Source: Flaviramulus sp. (GTDB lineage Bacteria; Bacteroidota; Bacteroidia; Flavobacteriales; Flavobacteriaceae). From it: a DNA stretch of 64,000 bases. The stretch lies in contig JANQTJ010000015.1 in the NCBI GenBank assembly GCA_030731745.1, positions 97,809 through 161,808 on the forward strand, read 5' to 3'. This document shows positions 26,294-35,035 of the stretch, in pieces. Positions within the stretch are counted from its first letter, which is position 1; each line of letters begins with the position of its first letter. The notes under the pieces are model-generated. The model saw only the letters and a program-made list of their open reading frames with translations. It made no database searches and was not told the DNA's origin. Position numbers and translations under genes: made by a program.

Positions 26294-28657
26294 ATGTCAT
26301 CAAAAACTAATAAAGTCCCCATTGGAAAAAAAATAGCGTTCGGATTAGGAATGCTAGCAAATCAAATGTTTCCTGCTGCGTTAGGAATTTTTATGGTTGT
26401 ATTAGTACAAGATTTAGGATTCCCAACATGGATGTGGGGTGTTTTATTTTTCTTGCCTAGAGTTTTTGATTCTATAACAGACCCAATAATGGGCTTTATC
26501 TCTGATAATACAAAATCTAAATGGGGAAGACGCCGCCACTATGTTATGATTGGAGCTATAATTATGGGTATTTCATTTACTTTGATGTGGCAACTTTATC
26601 GTGACGATGGCATCAATTATAATTTTACATATTTCTTAATCTGGTCTCTTATTTTTTATTTAGGCCTTACCATTTTTAGTGTGCCATTCGTTGCTATGGG
26701 TTATGAAATGAGCGATGATTTCCATGAACGTACAAATATTATGGCTGTAGCACAATGGATTGGACAGTGGGCTTGGGTAATTGCACCTTGGTTTTGGGTG
26801 GTTATGTATGATCAAGGTTGGTTTGAATCTGCTGATGTAGCTACAAGAACTTTGGCACTATGGGTAGGTATTGGTTGTGGTATATTAGCAGCAATTCCTG
26901 CTATATTTCTTAAAGACAAATCAACTTTAGATGATGATAGTTTAGAGCCTTTGACAATGGGAAACATTGGGGGAAGTTTAAAAGGAATTGTAAAAGGTTT
27001 TAAAGAAGCTTTTAAATTAGTGCCTTTTAAAAAATTATGTATCGCTACTTTCTTTATTTTTAATGCATTTAATACCATTGCAGGTTTTTCTTTTTTTATC
27101 ATAGTTTACTATTTATTTAATGGGGTTACTGGTGATGAAGGCGCTTGGATATGGCCAACACTTTTTGGTAGTGTAGGCGCTTTAGTTACTACGTTTATTG
27201 TAATTCCTATTGTTGCGAAAATGTCTAAAATAGTAGGCAAAAAAAATGCGTTTTTAGCTTCTCAAGGAATTTCTATTATTGGTTACATAATGCTTTGGTT
27301 TCTTTTTATTCCTGGTAAACCATATATGTTTTTAATTGCTATGCCTTTCTTTTCTTTTGGAATTGGTGGGCTTTTTACATTAATGATGTCAATGACAGCT
27401 GATGTATGTGATTTAGATGAATTAAATTTTGGACAACGAAGAGAAGGAATTTTTGGGGCTATTTACTGGTGGATGGTTAAATTTGGTTTAGCTATAGCTG
27501 GTTTATTAAGTGGGCTTATAATGTCTATGTTAGACTTTACGCCTGGTGCAGCTACCCAACCTGAAGGAGCTGTTACTGGATTAAGAATTTTCTTTTCTGC
27601 ATTCCCTATATTAGGAACTGCAATTGCTATGTATGTTATGCGTGATTATGATCTAACTGAAGAGCGTGCATTAGAAATAAGTGCAGAATTATCAAAAAGA
27701 AAAGAAAAGAAAAAAACTAAACAAGTTTCTTCTTCATATGGAGGAGGTAAACTACTCTCAGCGTTAAATAATAATGTAACTTTAGGTGAGTTTAAGGAAA
27801 TAGATTTTAGTAATAAAAATGTAGAAGACTTAAAAGAATTATTCTCAGAAAATCTATCAAATGGCTTACATGGTTTGTGTTTTAGTCCATATTTAGAAGG
27901 TCAAAAAGCGGGAGATATCTTATCAGAAAAACAAATCAGAAGACGTATGGAAATTATTTCTCCCTACACCAAATGGGTGCGCTCTTTCTCATGTACAGAG
28001 GGTAATGAATTAATACCTGAAATAGCACATAATAAAGGATTAAAAACTATTGTTGGTGCTTGGATTAGTGATGATAAAAATAGAAACAAAAAGGAAATTG
28101 ATACATTAATAAAATTGGCTAAATCTGGATATGTTGATGTTGCTGCTGTTGGTAACGAAGTATTATTGAGAGGTGAAATCACTGAAAATGAACTCATCGA
28201 TTACATCGAAACCGTTAAAAAAGCTTTGGTAGGAACCAATATCCCTGTTGGTACTGTTGATACTTACTACGAGTTTATTCAACGTCCAAAATTAGTAGAA
28301 GCTTCAGATGTTATCTTATCAAATTGTTATCCTTTCTGGGAAGGATCTAGTATAGAAGATTCTTTACTACATTTAAGACAAATGCATGCTCTAACTCAAA
28401 AAGCTGGGAATGGTAAAAGAATCATTATTACAGAAACGGGATGGCCTAGTCAAGGTGGTACAGTAGATAATGCAGATCCATCTCAAATAAATGCTATGAA
28501 GTATTTTGTACAAACCCAACAATGGGCAAAAGACCATAAGGTAGAAATGTTCCACTTCTCATCATTTGATGAAACTTGGAAGGTTAGAATCGAAGGTGAA
28601 CTTGGCGCACGATGGGGCATTTGGGATAAAGACGAAGAACTTAAATATATAAATTAA
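26294..28657 (+). CDS. MFS (GPH-type) sugar transporter fused to a C-terminal GH17 domain
   Basis: A 787-residue fusion. Residues about 10-455 are a 12-helix glycoside-pentoside-hexuronide (MelB-like) cation symporter, with the family motif RVFDSITDPIMGFISDNTKSKWGRRRHY after helix 2. A very basic linker follows (SKRKEKKKTKQ, residues 467-477) and then a GH17 domain from about residue 500: FSNKNVEDLKELF, VGNEVL with acid/base Glu622, and ITETGWPSQGG with nucleophile Glu714. GPH transporters have cytoplasmic C-termini and the basic linker obeys the positive-inside rule, so the hydrolase should face the cytoplasm. It would process oligosaccharides as they enter. There is no stop or frameshift between the parts. 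Confidence 0.93.
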   Translation: MSSKTNKVPIGKKIAFGLGMLANQMFPAALGIFMVVLVQDLGFPTWMWGVLFFLPRVFDSITDPIMGFISDNTKSKWGRRRHYVMIGAIIMGISFTLMWQLYRDDGINYNFTYFLIWSLIFYLGLTIFSVPFVAMGYEMSDDFHERTNIMAVAQWIGQWAWVIAPWFWVVMYDQGWFESADVATRTLALWVGIGCGILAAIPAIFLKDKSTLDDDSLEPLTMGNIGGSLKGIVKGFKEAFKLVPFKKLCIATFFIFNAFNTIAGFSFFIIVYYLFNGVTGDEGAWIWPTLFGSVGALVTTFIVIPIVAKMSKIVGKKNAFLASQGISIIGYIMLWFLFIPGKPYMFLIAMPFFSFGIGGLFTLMMSMTADVCDLDELNFGQRREGIFGAIYWWMVKFGLAIAGLLSGLIMSMLDFTPGAATQPEGAVTGLRIFFSAFPILGTAIAMYVMRDYDLTEERALEISAELSKRKEKKKTKQVSSSYGGGKLLSALNNNVTLGEFKEIDFSNKNVEDLKELFSENLSNGLHGLCFSPYLEGQKAGDILSEKQIRRRMEIISPYTKWVRSFSCTEGNELIPEIAHNKGLKTIVGAWISDDKNRNKKEIDTLIKLAKSGYVDVAAVGNEVLLRGEITENELIDYIETVKKALVGTNIPVGTVDTYYEFIQRPKLVEASDVILSNCYPFWEGSSIEDSLLHLRQMHALTQKAGNGKRIIITETGWPSQGGTVDNADPSQINAMKYFVQTQQWAKDHKVEMFHFSSFDETWKVRIEGELGARWGIWDKDEELKYIN

Positions 28658-28690
28658 AAAAATACTAACTAAATTAACAATTCTCACAAA

Positions 28691-29599
28691 ATGTCATATA
28701 GAGGCGAACATAATTATTTACTAAAAGATGGAAACTATTCTGATTATGCTGGAGTAGATTTTAGTAATTATTCATCAGAAGGGTTAGAAAAACTCTGGAG
28801 AAAAACATTGGAAAACGGCATGCATGGTATCTGTTTTAGTATGTACGAAGATGGTCAAGAGCCAGGTGATACAATAACAGAAGAGCAAGTAGAACGTAGA
28901 ATCAATATTTTGAAACCATATACGAAATGGATTCGTTCTTTTTCTTGTATTGAAGGGAATGAAAACATCCCTAGAATAGCTCATAAACATGGCTTAAAAA
29001 CAATGGTTGGTGCTTGGCTAGGCGATGATATGGAAAAAAATGAAGAAGAAATAGAAGCTTTGATTCAATTAGGAAATGAAGGTTGTGTAGATATTGCTGC
29101 TGTTGGCAATGAAGTCCTTTATAGAAACGATTTAACTTTAGAGCAACTTCTAGAATACATGCGCCGTGTTAAAGAAGCACTACCTAACGTTACTGTTGGT
29201 TATGTTGATGCTTATTATGAGTTTTCAGTTCATCCAGAACTAGTTGATGCTAGTGATGTTATATTAAGTAACTGCTACCCTTATTGGGAAGGCTGTCATA
29301 TAGATGGATCATTAAATCATATGCAACAAATGTATGGTCAAGCATCAGATGCAGCAAGAGGTAAAAAAGTTATTATTACAGAAACTGGTTGGCCTAGTGA
29401 GGGCAGTAGTTTAAGAGGTGCTGTTTCAAACAGAGAAAATGCCATGAGATATTTTATAAACACACAATTATGGTCTTCAAAAGATGCTATTGATGTTTTT
29501 TACTTTTCATCTTTTGATGAATCTTGGAAAGTTGGTGCAGAAGGTGATGTAGGCGCCTATTGGGGACTTTGGGATAAGCATGAAAAACTCAAGTTTTAA
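28691..29599 (+). CDS. Stand-alone GH17 domain protein, cytoplasmic
   Basis: A 302-residue protein collinear with the C-terminal domain of the preceding fusion (shared VDFSNYSSEGLEKLW-type start, IRSFSCIEGNE, VDIAAVGNEVL, SNCYPYWEG, IITETGWPSEG, FYFSSFDESWKV). Catalytic residues are Glu141 and Glu231. There is no signal peptide, so it is cytoplasmic. It starts 33 bases after the fusion gene and is the last gene before a terminator. It probably arose by duplication of the fused domain or is the source from which that fusion formed. Hydrolysis or transglycosylation of beta-glucooligosaccharides is expected. Confidence 0.9.
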   Translation: MSYRGEHNYLLKDGNYSDYAGVDFSNYSSEGLEKLWRKTLENGMHGICFSMYEDGQEPGDTITEEQVERRINILKPYTKWIRSFSCIEGNENIPRIAHKHGLKTMVGAWLGDDMEKNEEEIEALIQLGNEGCVDIAAVGNEVLYRNDLTLEQLLEYMRRVKEALPNVTVGYVDAYYEFSVHPELVDASDVILSNCYPYWEGCHIDGSLNHMQQMYGQASDAARGKKVIITETGWPSEGSSLRGAVSNRENAMRYFINTQLWSSKDAIDVFYFSSFDESWKVGAEGDVGAYWGLWDKHEKLKF

Positions 29600-29626
29600 T
29601 ATTAAAACAAATTAGATTTTATAAAT

Positions 29627-29663
29627 TAGCATGTGGCAATTTTTAATTCCCACATGCTATTTT
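29627..29663 (+). terminator. Terminator of the GH operon
   Basis: TAGCATGTGG (29627-29636) pairs with CCACATGCTA (29650-29659) around a 13-base loop, followed by TTTTA. It separates the intracellular enzyme unit from the VCBS lipoprotein gene. Confidence 0.85.
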
Positions 29664-29697
29664 ACTTTTAACATAAAGCATTTTTTATATCAAAATC

Positions 29698-32600
29698 ATG
29701 AAAATAAATACATTTTTTTTAAAATCAATATTGATAATAGTTCTTACTGGAGTTTCATGCCAAAAATCGACCAGAGATTTATATCCTGAAGAATTAATTG
29801 GAGGTTTTAATTTGCTACCTAAAGAAAAAACAGGTATTGATTTTAGTAATTCCATACAAGAATCTACTTTTTTTAATCATTATTATTACAGCCAAATGTA
29901 TGTTGGATCTGGTGTAGCTATTGGTGATTTAAACAATGATGGATTACCGGATATCTTTTTTGGAGGTAACCAAGTTGCCGATAGGTTATACCTAAATAAA
30001 GGTGACTTTAAATTTGAAGATATTACAAAAAAATCAAAAGTTGCAAAAAATTCGGGTTGGACTTGGGGTGTTACTATGGCAGATGTAAATGCAGATGGTT
30101 ATTTAGATATTTACGTTAGCAGAAACGGTATATCAGCAAATCCAGAAGATCGAAGAAATCAATTGTATATTAATAATCAAGATTTAACTTTTACAGAATC
30201 CGCACTTCAATATGGTCTTGCTGATTACGGTTTTTCTACACAAGCTGTTTTTTTTGATATGGATAATGATGGTGACTTAGATATGTATCAGGTTAATCAA
30301 ATAGCAGATAAAAAATTGCTTTTAATAAATAAAATACCTCAAGATCAATTTAAATTTTTTAGAGATCGTTTATACAGAAATGATAATGGTAGATATCATG
30401 ATGTTTCACAAGAAGTAGGTATCTCTACCAATATTGCTTATGGCTTAAGTGTTAATGCTACAGATTTTAATAATGATGGTTGGATGGATCTTTATGTTGC
30501 AAACGACTATGCTGAACCAGATTTTATGTACTATAACAATGGGGATGGCACATTTAAAAATGTAATTAATGAAAAATTAAAGCATATTACGCAGTTGAGT
30601 ATGGGATCAGATACTGGTGATATTAATAATGATGGATATCTTGACTTAATTACTACAGACATGACACCTGAAGATCATTACAGATCAAAAACTAATATGG
30701 CTTCTATGAGCACTAAAGCTTTTGAAACATTAGTTGAGGCGGGTGCTCATTATCAATACATGTCGAATACTTTACAAATTAATACAGGTCTTGGTACGTT
30801 TTCTGATATCGCAAACATGGCAGGAATTGCATTTACAGATTGGAGTTGGGCTAGTCTTATAGTTGATTTAGATAACGATGGATTAAAAGATATTATTGTA
30901 TCAAATGGAATAAAAAAAGATGTAGATAATAATGACTACCGTAATAAAGTACTAAACCTTGGTAAAGATGCAACAGCTGAAAAACTATTCCAGCTAAGTA
31001 AAGAAACTCCATCTCAACCAATTGCAAATTACGCATTGAGAAATAAAGGTGATTTAGTATTTGAAAAAGTAACTAAAGATTGGGGATTTGATACACCAAG
31101 TTTCTCAAATGGAATGGCTTATGGCGATTTAGATAACGATGGCGATTTAGATATAGTTGTAAATAATATTGATGCTCCTGCTTTTGTTTATGAAAATAAA
31201 GCAACCGGTAATTTCTTGAAAATAGAACTGAAGGGTTCTGATAAAAATACTTTTGGAATTGGAGCTAAGGCAATAATTTACTACAATGATAAAATGCAAA
31301 TGGCTGAAAATACTGTCACAAGAGGTTTTTTATCATCAGTTGAAAATAACTTATTTTTTGGTTTAGGAAAAGTTACAGAAGTTGAAAAAGTAGAAGTCTT
31401 ATGGCCAAATGGTCAAATGAATATTTTTGAAAATGTTCAAGCAAATAAAAAAATAGTAGCAAATATTTCTAACGCTAAAAATACGGAAAGAAAAATAGAA
31501 AAAAATGAAACATTTTTTTCTAAAATCAAACCTAATAATTTGGGTATAGACTTTGAACATAAAGAAAATGAATATGATGATTTTGAAATAGAAATATTAT
31601 TACCACACAAGCTATCTCAAAACGGACCTTTTTCTGCAGTTAAAGATATCAATAACGATGGTCTAGACGATATATTTCTTGGAGGTGCTATAGGTCAAAG
31701 TGGTGTATTATATTTACAAAATAAAATAGGAACTTTCACAAAAAGCGCTTCTCAGCCATGGGAAAATGATAAAGATTCAGAAGATTTAGGTTGCTTATTT
31801 TTAGATGTAGATGGAGATAATGATTTAGATTTATACATAGCTAGCGGTGGTAATGAATTTAATAGTGGAAATCCTTTATTAAAAGATAGATTATACATTA
31901 ATAATGGGAATGGTAATTTTACCAAAAATATAAGTGCACTTCCAAATATAACTGAAAGTACTCAATGTGTTAAAGCTTCTGACATTGATCAAGATGGGGA
32001 TTTAGACCTTTTTGTAGGTACCCGACTCATATCGGGAAAATATACTTTCCCAGCTACAAGTTATTTGCTAATTAATGAAAATGGTAATTTTAAAAAGGCT
32101 CCTTCAGATTGGGCTCCAGATTTAGTGAATATAGGAATGGTTACAGATGCAGTTTTTACAGATATTGATAATGATAATGATGAAGATTTAATAATTGTTG
32201 GTGAATGGATGGAGATAAAAGTACTAACAAATAATGATGGTATTTTTGAAGATAATTCGGAAAAGCTAGGACTAGAAGATACCAGAGGTATTTGGTGGTC
32301 TATAACAGCTAGTGATTTAGATAATGACGGAGATGACGATTATATAATTGGTAATCTTGGTAAGAATAACAAATTTAAAGCATCTGCAGAGCACCCATTT
32401 AAAGTTTACGCAAACGATTTTGATAATAATGGCACAAACGATATTGTTTTAGCAAAATTTTATAAAAATGATTATGTGCCTGTTAGAGGTAGAGAATGTA
32501 CTAGCCAACAAATGCCATATGTGGCCGAAAAATTTAAAGATTATCATAGTTTCGCATCTTCAAAATTAATAGATATTTTACCTGAAGAAAAGGTTGCTGG

Positions 32601-32991
32601 TGCTATTAAATATGAAATAAAAAGTTTTGAAAGTATAATACTTATAAATGATAATGGAAAATTAATAAGAAAAGCTTTACCAAATATGGCACAAATTGCA
32701 CCATTAAAATCGTCTATCGTTTTTGATATTAACAAAGACGGTTATCAAGATATCCTTACAGTTGGTAATCATTATGGTGTAGAAGTTGAAACAGCTCGTT
32801 ATGATGCAGGATTTGGAACTATTCTTTTAGGAAATGGTAATAACGAGTTTTCTTATATTTCTCCTGAAAAAAGTGGTTTTTATGTACCATATGATAGTAG
32901 ACAATTAAAAAGAATTAGCTTAAGTACTAAAGACCTAATTTTAGTAACAAATAACAATAAGGAAGTAACTATTTTTGATTTAAAAGATTAA
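29698..32991 (+). CDS. VCBS/FG-GAP repeat lipoprotein with ASPIC-UnbV domain
   Basis: A 1097-residue lipoprotein (signal ending LTGVSC, Cys21). It holds many FG-GAP/VCBS calcium-binding repeats of the form GDLNNDGLPDIFFGG or DLDNDGDLDIVVNN over residues about 75-460 and again from about 645 to the end, predicting two beta-propellers. Between them, about 515-590, lies an ASPIC/UnbV-type domain (FLKIELKGSDKNTFGIGAKAIIYY, SVENNLFFGLGKV, VEVLWPNGQ). Such lipoproteins often accompany SusC/SusD systems and are assumed to bind surface glycans or proteins, but no SusC/SusD pair is present here. Its function remains unproven. Confidence 0.88.
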   Translation: MKINTFFLKSILIIVLTGVSCQKSTRDLYPEELIGGFNLLPKEKTGIDFSNSIQESTFFNHYYYSQMYVGSGVAIGDLNNDGLPDIFFGGNQVADRLYLNKGDFKFEDITKKSKVAKNSGWTWGVTMADVNADGYLDIYVSRNGISANPEDRRNQLYINNQDLTFTESALQYGLADYGFSTQAVFFDMDNDGDLDMYQVNQIADKKLLLINKIPQDQFKFFRDRLYRNDNGRYHDVSQEVGISTNIAYGLSVNATDFNNDGWMDLYVANDYAEPDFMYYNNGDGTFKNVINEKLKHITQLSMGSDTGDINNDGYLDLITTDMTPEDHYRSKTNMASMSTKAFETLVEAGAHYQYMSNTLQINTGLGTFSDIANMAGIAFTDWSWASLIVDLDNDGLKDIIVSNGIKKDVDNNDYRNKVLNLGKDATAEKLFQLSKETPSQPIANYALRNKGDLVFEKVTKDWGFDTPSFSNGMAYGDLDNDGDLDIVVNNIDAPAFVYENKATGNFLKIELKGSDKNTFGIGAKAIIYYNDKMQMAENTVTRGFLSSVENNLFFGLGKVTEVEKVEVLWPNGQMNIFENVQANKKIVANISNAKNTERKIEKNETFFSKIKPNNLGIDFEHKENEYDDFEIEILLPHKLSQNGPFSAVKDINNDGLDDIFLGGAIGQSGVLYLQNKIGTFTKSASQPWENDKDSEDLGCLFLDVDGDNDLDLYIASGGNEFNSGNPLLKDRLYINNGNGNFTKNISALPNITESTQCVKASDIDQDGDLDLFVGTRLISGKYTFPATSYLLINENGNFKKAPSDWAPDLVNIGMVTDAVFTDIDNDNDEDLIIVGEWMEIKVLTNNDGIFEDNSEKLGLEDTRGIWWSITASDLDNDGDDDYIIGNLGKNNKFKASAEHPFKVYANDFDNNGTNDIVLAKFYKNDYVPVRGRECTSQQMPYVAEKFKDYHSFASSKLIDILPEEKVAGAIKYEIKSFESIILINDNGKLIRKALPNMAQIAPLKSSIVFDINKDGYQDILTVGNHYGVEVETARYDAGFGTILLGNGNNEFSYISPEKSGFYVPYDSRQLKRISLSTKDLILVTNNNKEVTIFDLKD

Positions 32992-33103
32992 ATTAAAATG
33001 TATAGCTATTAAAATATTTTATAAATTTAAGTAATTTTAAATTAAAAAATTGATAATCAATAATTTAAACAAATAAAAAACCCTGTTTAAATAACTATTT
33101 TAT

Positions 33104-33140
33104 TTGCTATGTATAGTTTTTGTATAGGGGGTTTTTACCC
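33104..33140 (+). promoter_or_regulatory. Operator-like motif, copy B
   Basis: Begins TTGCTATGTAT, then GTTTTTGT, AGG and a second T-run, and matches copy A (10973-11009) at 28 of 37 positions without gaps. It lies about 60 bases before a TAACTTTATATA element (33161-33172), a possible core promoter, and about 95 bases before the ATG of the T9SS protein. Confidence 0.5.
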
Positions 33141-33198
33141 AAAAATTAAATAAAAACACTTAACTTTATATATTATAAATATAAAACTAAATTAAAAC

Positions 33199-34632
33199 AT
33201 GAAAAAAATTACAATTTTACTAGTGATGTTCATTGCATCATTAGGCTTTTCACAAACGGATCTCATCGAAAGTTTTGATGGTGCTGCTCCGACATTAAAT
33301 CCAGAAGGTGGTTGTACGCCTCCAGGTTTATCAATTAGTAGCGCTCAAGCTTTCACAGGTACAAATTCATTTGAGATTATTGCAAATGCAGCTGCTCATC
33401 CGTGGCAAGGTGCTGAACTTGTTTTACAAGGAGCTGATTTAGAATTAACTACAAACAAGTTAGTTAAAGCACATGTATACTCTACAACTGCTGCTGGTAT
33501 ATTAGCTAAAGTAACTGCTGGTGGTGGACCTGCTTCTGCAGCGGCTGCCCTTCATGGTGGTACTGGTTGGGAAGAATTAACTTTTAATTTTCAAAATGGA
33601 GATGATAGCACAGTCCCTGCAAATGGTGTTTACACAAACCTTATATTTTACCCGCTTTGGGGTACTGGGGGTGGTTATTCAGGACAAGGAACTGTAAATT
33701 GTGTTTCTAATGCACCAATAACAATTTATGTAGATAACATAATAGGAACGGCTCCTAGTGGGGCAACTTGTTCTGATGGCATTCAAAATCAAGATGAAAC
33801 TGATGTTGATTGTGGAGGGGTATGTACAGCATGTTTAGTGCCTCCTACAACTGCAGCACCCACTCCTCCGGCTCGTCCTGCGGCAGATGTTTTATCTGTA
33901 GTTACTCCTGCCTATACAGATGAAACACCAACTGGTGTTCAAGTATTTGCAGGTGCAAGTATATCCAATTACACCGTAGCTTCAACTGATGATACAAGAT
34001 TACTTTTAACGCCTACTCCTGGTGGTGGAGCACAGTTTGGATATTTTGCTTCAACTAGTTCTGGATTTGATTTAACAAATTTCACCACTTTACACATAGA
34101 TGTTTGGGTAGAAAATGCAGGTGCAGTTGGTTCTGTTTTAACCCTTCAACTTCAAAACTTTGATACAACTTCTGGAGCTTTTCAACATAATATTTTCACT
34201 AATATTAATGTTTTCACAGATGGTGCCGGTGCATGGATTGGTGGTGATTTTGATTTATCTACTTTTACCGGTAGTAGTTTAGCAAGAAATAATATTCAGC
34301 AAATTCAAATAATTGCTGCAGGTCCAGCTTTTGGTCCAACTTATTTTACTAATTTATATTTTCATAAAGGGACAACTTTAGGTACAGAAAATTTCGATTT
34401 AAACGAAGTTAGCATATACCCTAATCCATCTCAAGATAACTGGAACATAAAAACCAAAAATATTAAAATGTCTTCTATTCAAGTATTTGATATGTTAGGT
34501 AAAAATGTTATGACTTTAAACCCTAATACAGTTGAGGCAACAATTGATGGTTCAAATTTAAAATCTGGACTTTATTTTGCTCAAATAAAAACTGATAGTG
34601 GTATAAACAGTGTTAAACTGGTTAAGCAATAA
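33199..34632 (+). CDS. T9SS-secreted protein with two carbohydrate-binding-like domains
   Basis: A 477-residue secreted protein with signal peptide MKKITILLVMFIASLGFSQ. A first beta-sandwich (about 20-185, ending ITIYVDNIIG) is followed by a Cys-rich motif CSDGIQNQDETDVDCGG.C..C (191-212), a Pro/Thr/Ala linker, and a second sandwich (about 230-390, ending TYFTNLYFHKG). A type A T9SS sorting domain (VSIYPNPSQDNWNIK...VFDMLGK...LKSGLYFAQIKT...VKLVKQ) fills the last 75 residues. No catalytic motif is seen, so glycan binding is inferred. It is monocistronic, with its own terminator and a promoter motif shared with the main locus. Confidence 0.87.
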   Translation: MKKITILLVMFIASLGFSQTDLIESFDGAAPTLNPEGGCTPPGLSISSAQAFTGTNSFEIIANAAAHPWQGAELVLQGADLELTTNKLVKAHVYSTTAAGILAKVTAGGGPASAAAALHGGTGWEELTFNFQNGDDSTVPANGVYTNLIFYPLWGTGGGYSGQGTVNCVSNAPITIYVDNIIGTAPSGATCSDGIQNQDETDVDCGGVCTACLVPPTTAAPTPPARPAADVLSVVTPAYTDETPTGVQVFAGASISNYTVASTDDTRLLLTPTPGGGAQFGYFASTSSGFDLTNFTTLHIDVWVENAGAVGSVLTLQLQNFDTTSGAFQHNIFTNINVFTDGAGAWIGGDFDLSTFTGSSLARNNIQQIQIIAAGPAFGPTYFTNLYFHKGTTLGTENFDLNEVSIYPNPSQDNWNIKTKNIKMSSIQVFDMLGKNVMTLNPNTVEATIDGSNLKSGLYFAQIKTDSGINSVKLVKQ

Positions 34633-34652
34633 AAGCTAACTTTACTAGTTTT

Positions 34653-34685
34653 AAAAAGCGCATCAAAAACGATGCGCTTTTTTTT
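34653..34685 (+). terminator. Terminator after T9SS protein gene
   Basis: AAAAAGCGCATC (34653-34664) pairs with GATGCGCTTTTT (34671-34682) around a 6-base loop, followed by more T residues. Confidence 0.92.
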
Positions 34686-34829
34686 GCTTAAAATTAAGAG
34701 ATATTCAAATAAATCTAATCCATCATTAGATACTATTAAAATACATAACTCATAATCAAACTAAATAAAAGTTTCTGTTTTTATCATATTTTTTAATAGC
34801 AAACAATCTATTTCAAAAAAATAAATCCA

Positions 34830-34848
34830 ATGTTACATAATGTAACAT
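34830..34848. promoter_or_regulatory. Perfect 19-bp palindrome between convergent genes
   Basis: ATGTTACATAATGTAACAT reads the same on both strands apart from its central base. The TGTTA...TAACA arms resemble operators of CRP/FNR- or GntR-like dimers. It lies in a 400-base gap between two convergent genes, so no obvious promoter is served. The rest of the gap (34686-35035) shows no gene. Confidence 0.45.
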
Positions 34849-35035
34849 CAGAGCTAATGTAGAATAAAGATATTTGACATCGTTTTGGATTTATTCGTTA
34901 ATCATAAACCTCGTAGCATAATAACTTAATTAAAAAAAACGATAAAAACTTATTATTCATCTTAAGATATATAGAATAAAAAAGCCCTAAAAATTATTAC
35001 ATTTTCAGAGCTTAAGATTTTATATAATAAAATAT

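Noticed and set aside
30000..32900. Repetitive GATnnnGATGG-like DNA in the VCBS gene
   Set aside because: It is explained by the calcium-binding D.D.D.G protein repeats, not by a DNA repeat or CRISPR array.
11141..34632. Possible SusC or SusD among the large proteins
   Set aside because: None shows a TonB plug or a SusD-like TPR pattern; the 11141 barrel follows a hydrolase domain and the lipoproteins are beta-rich.
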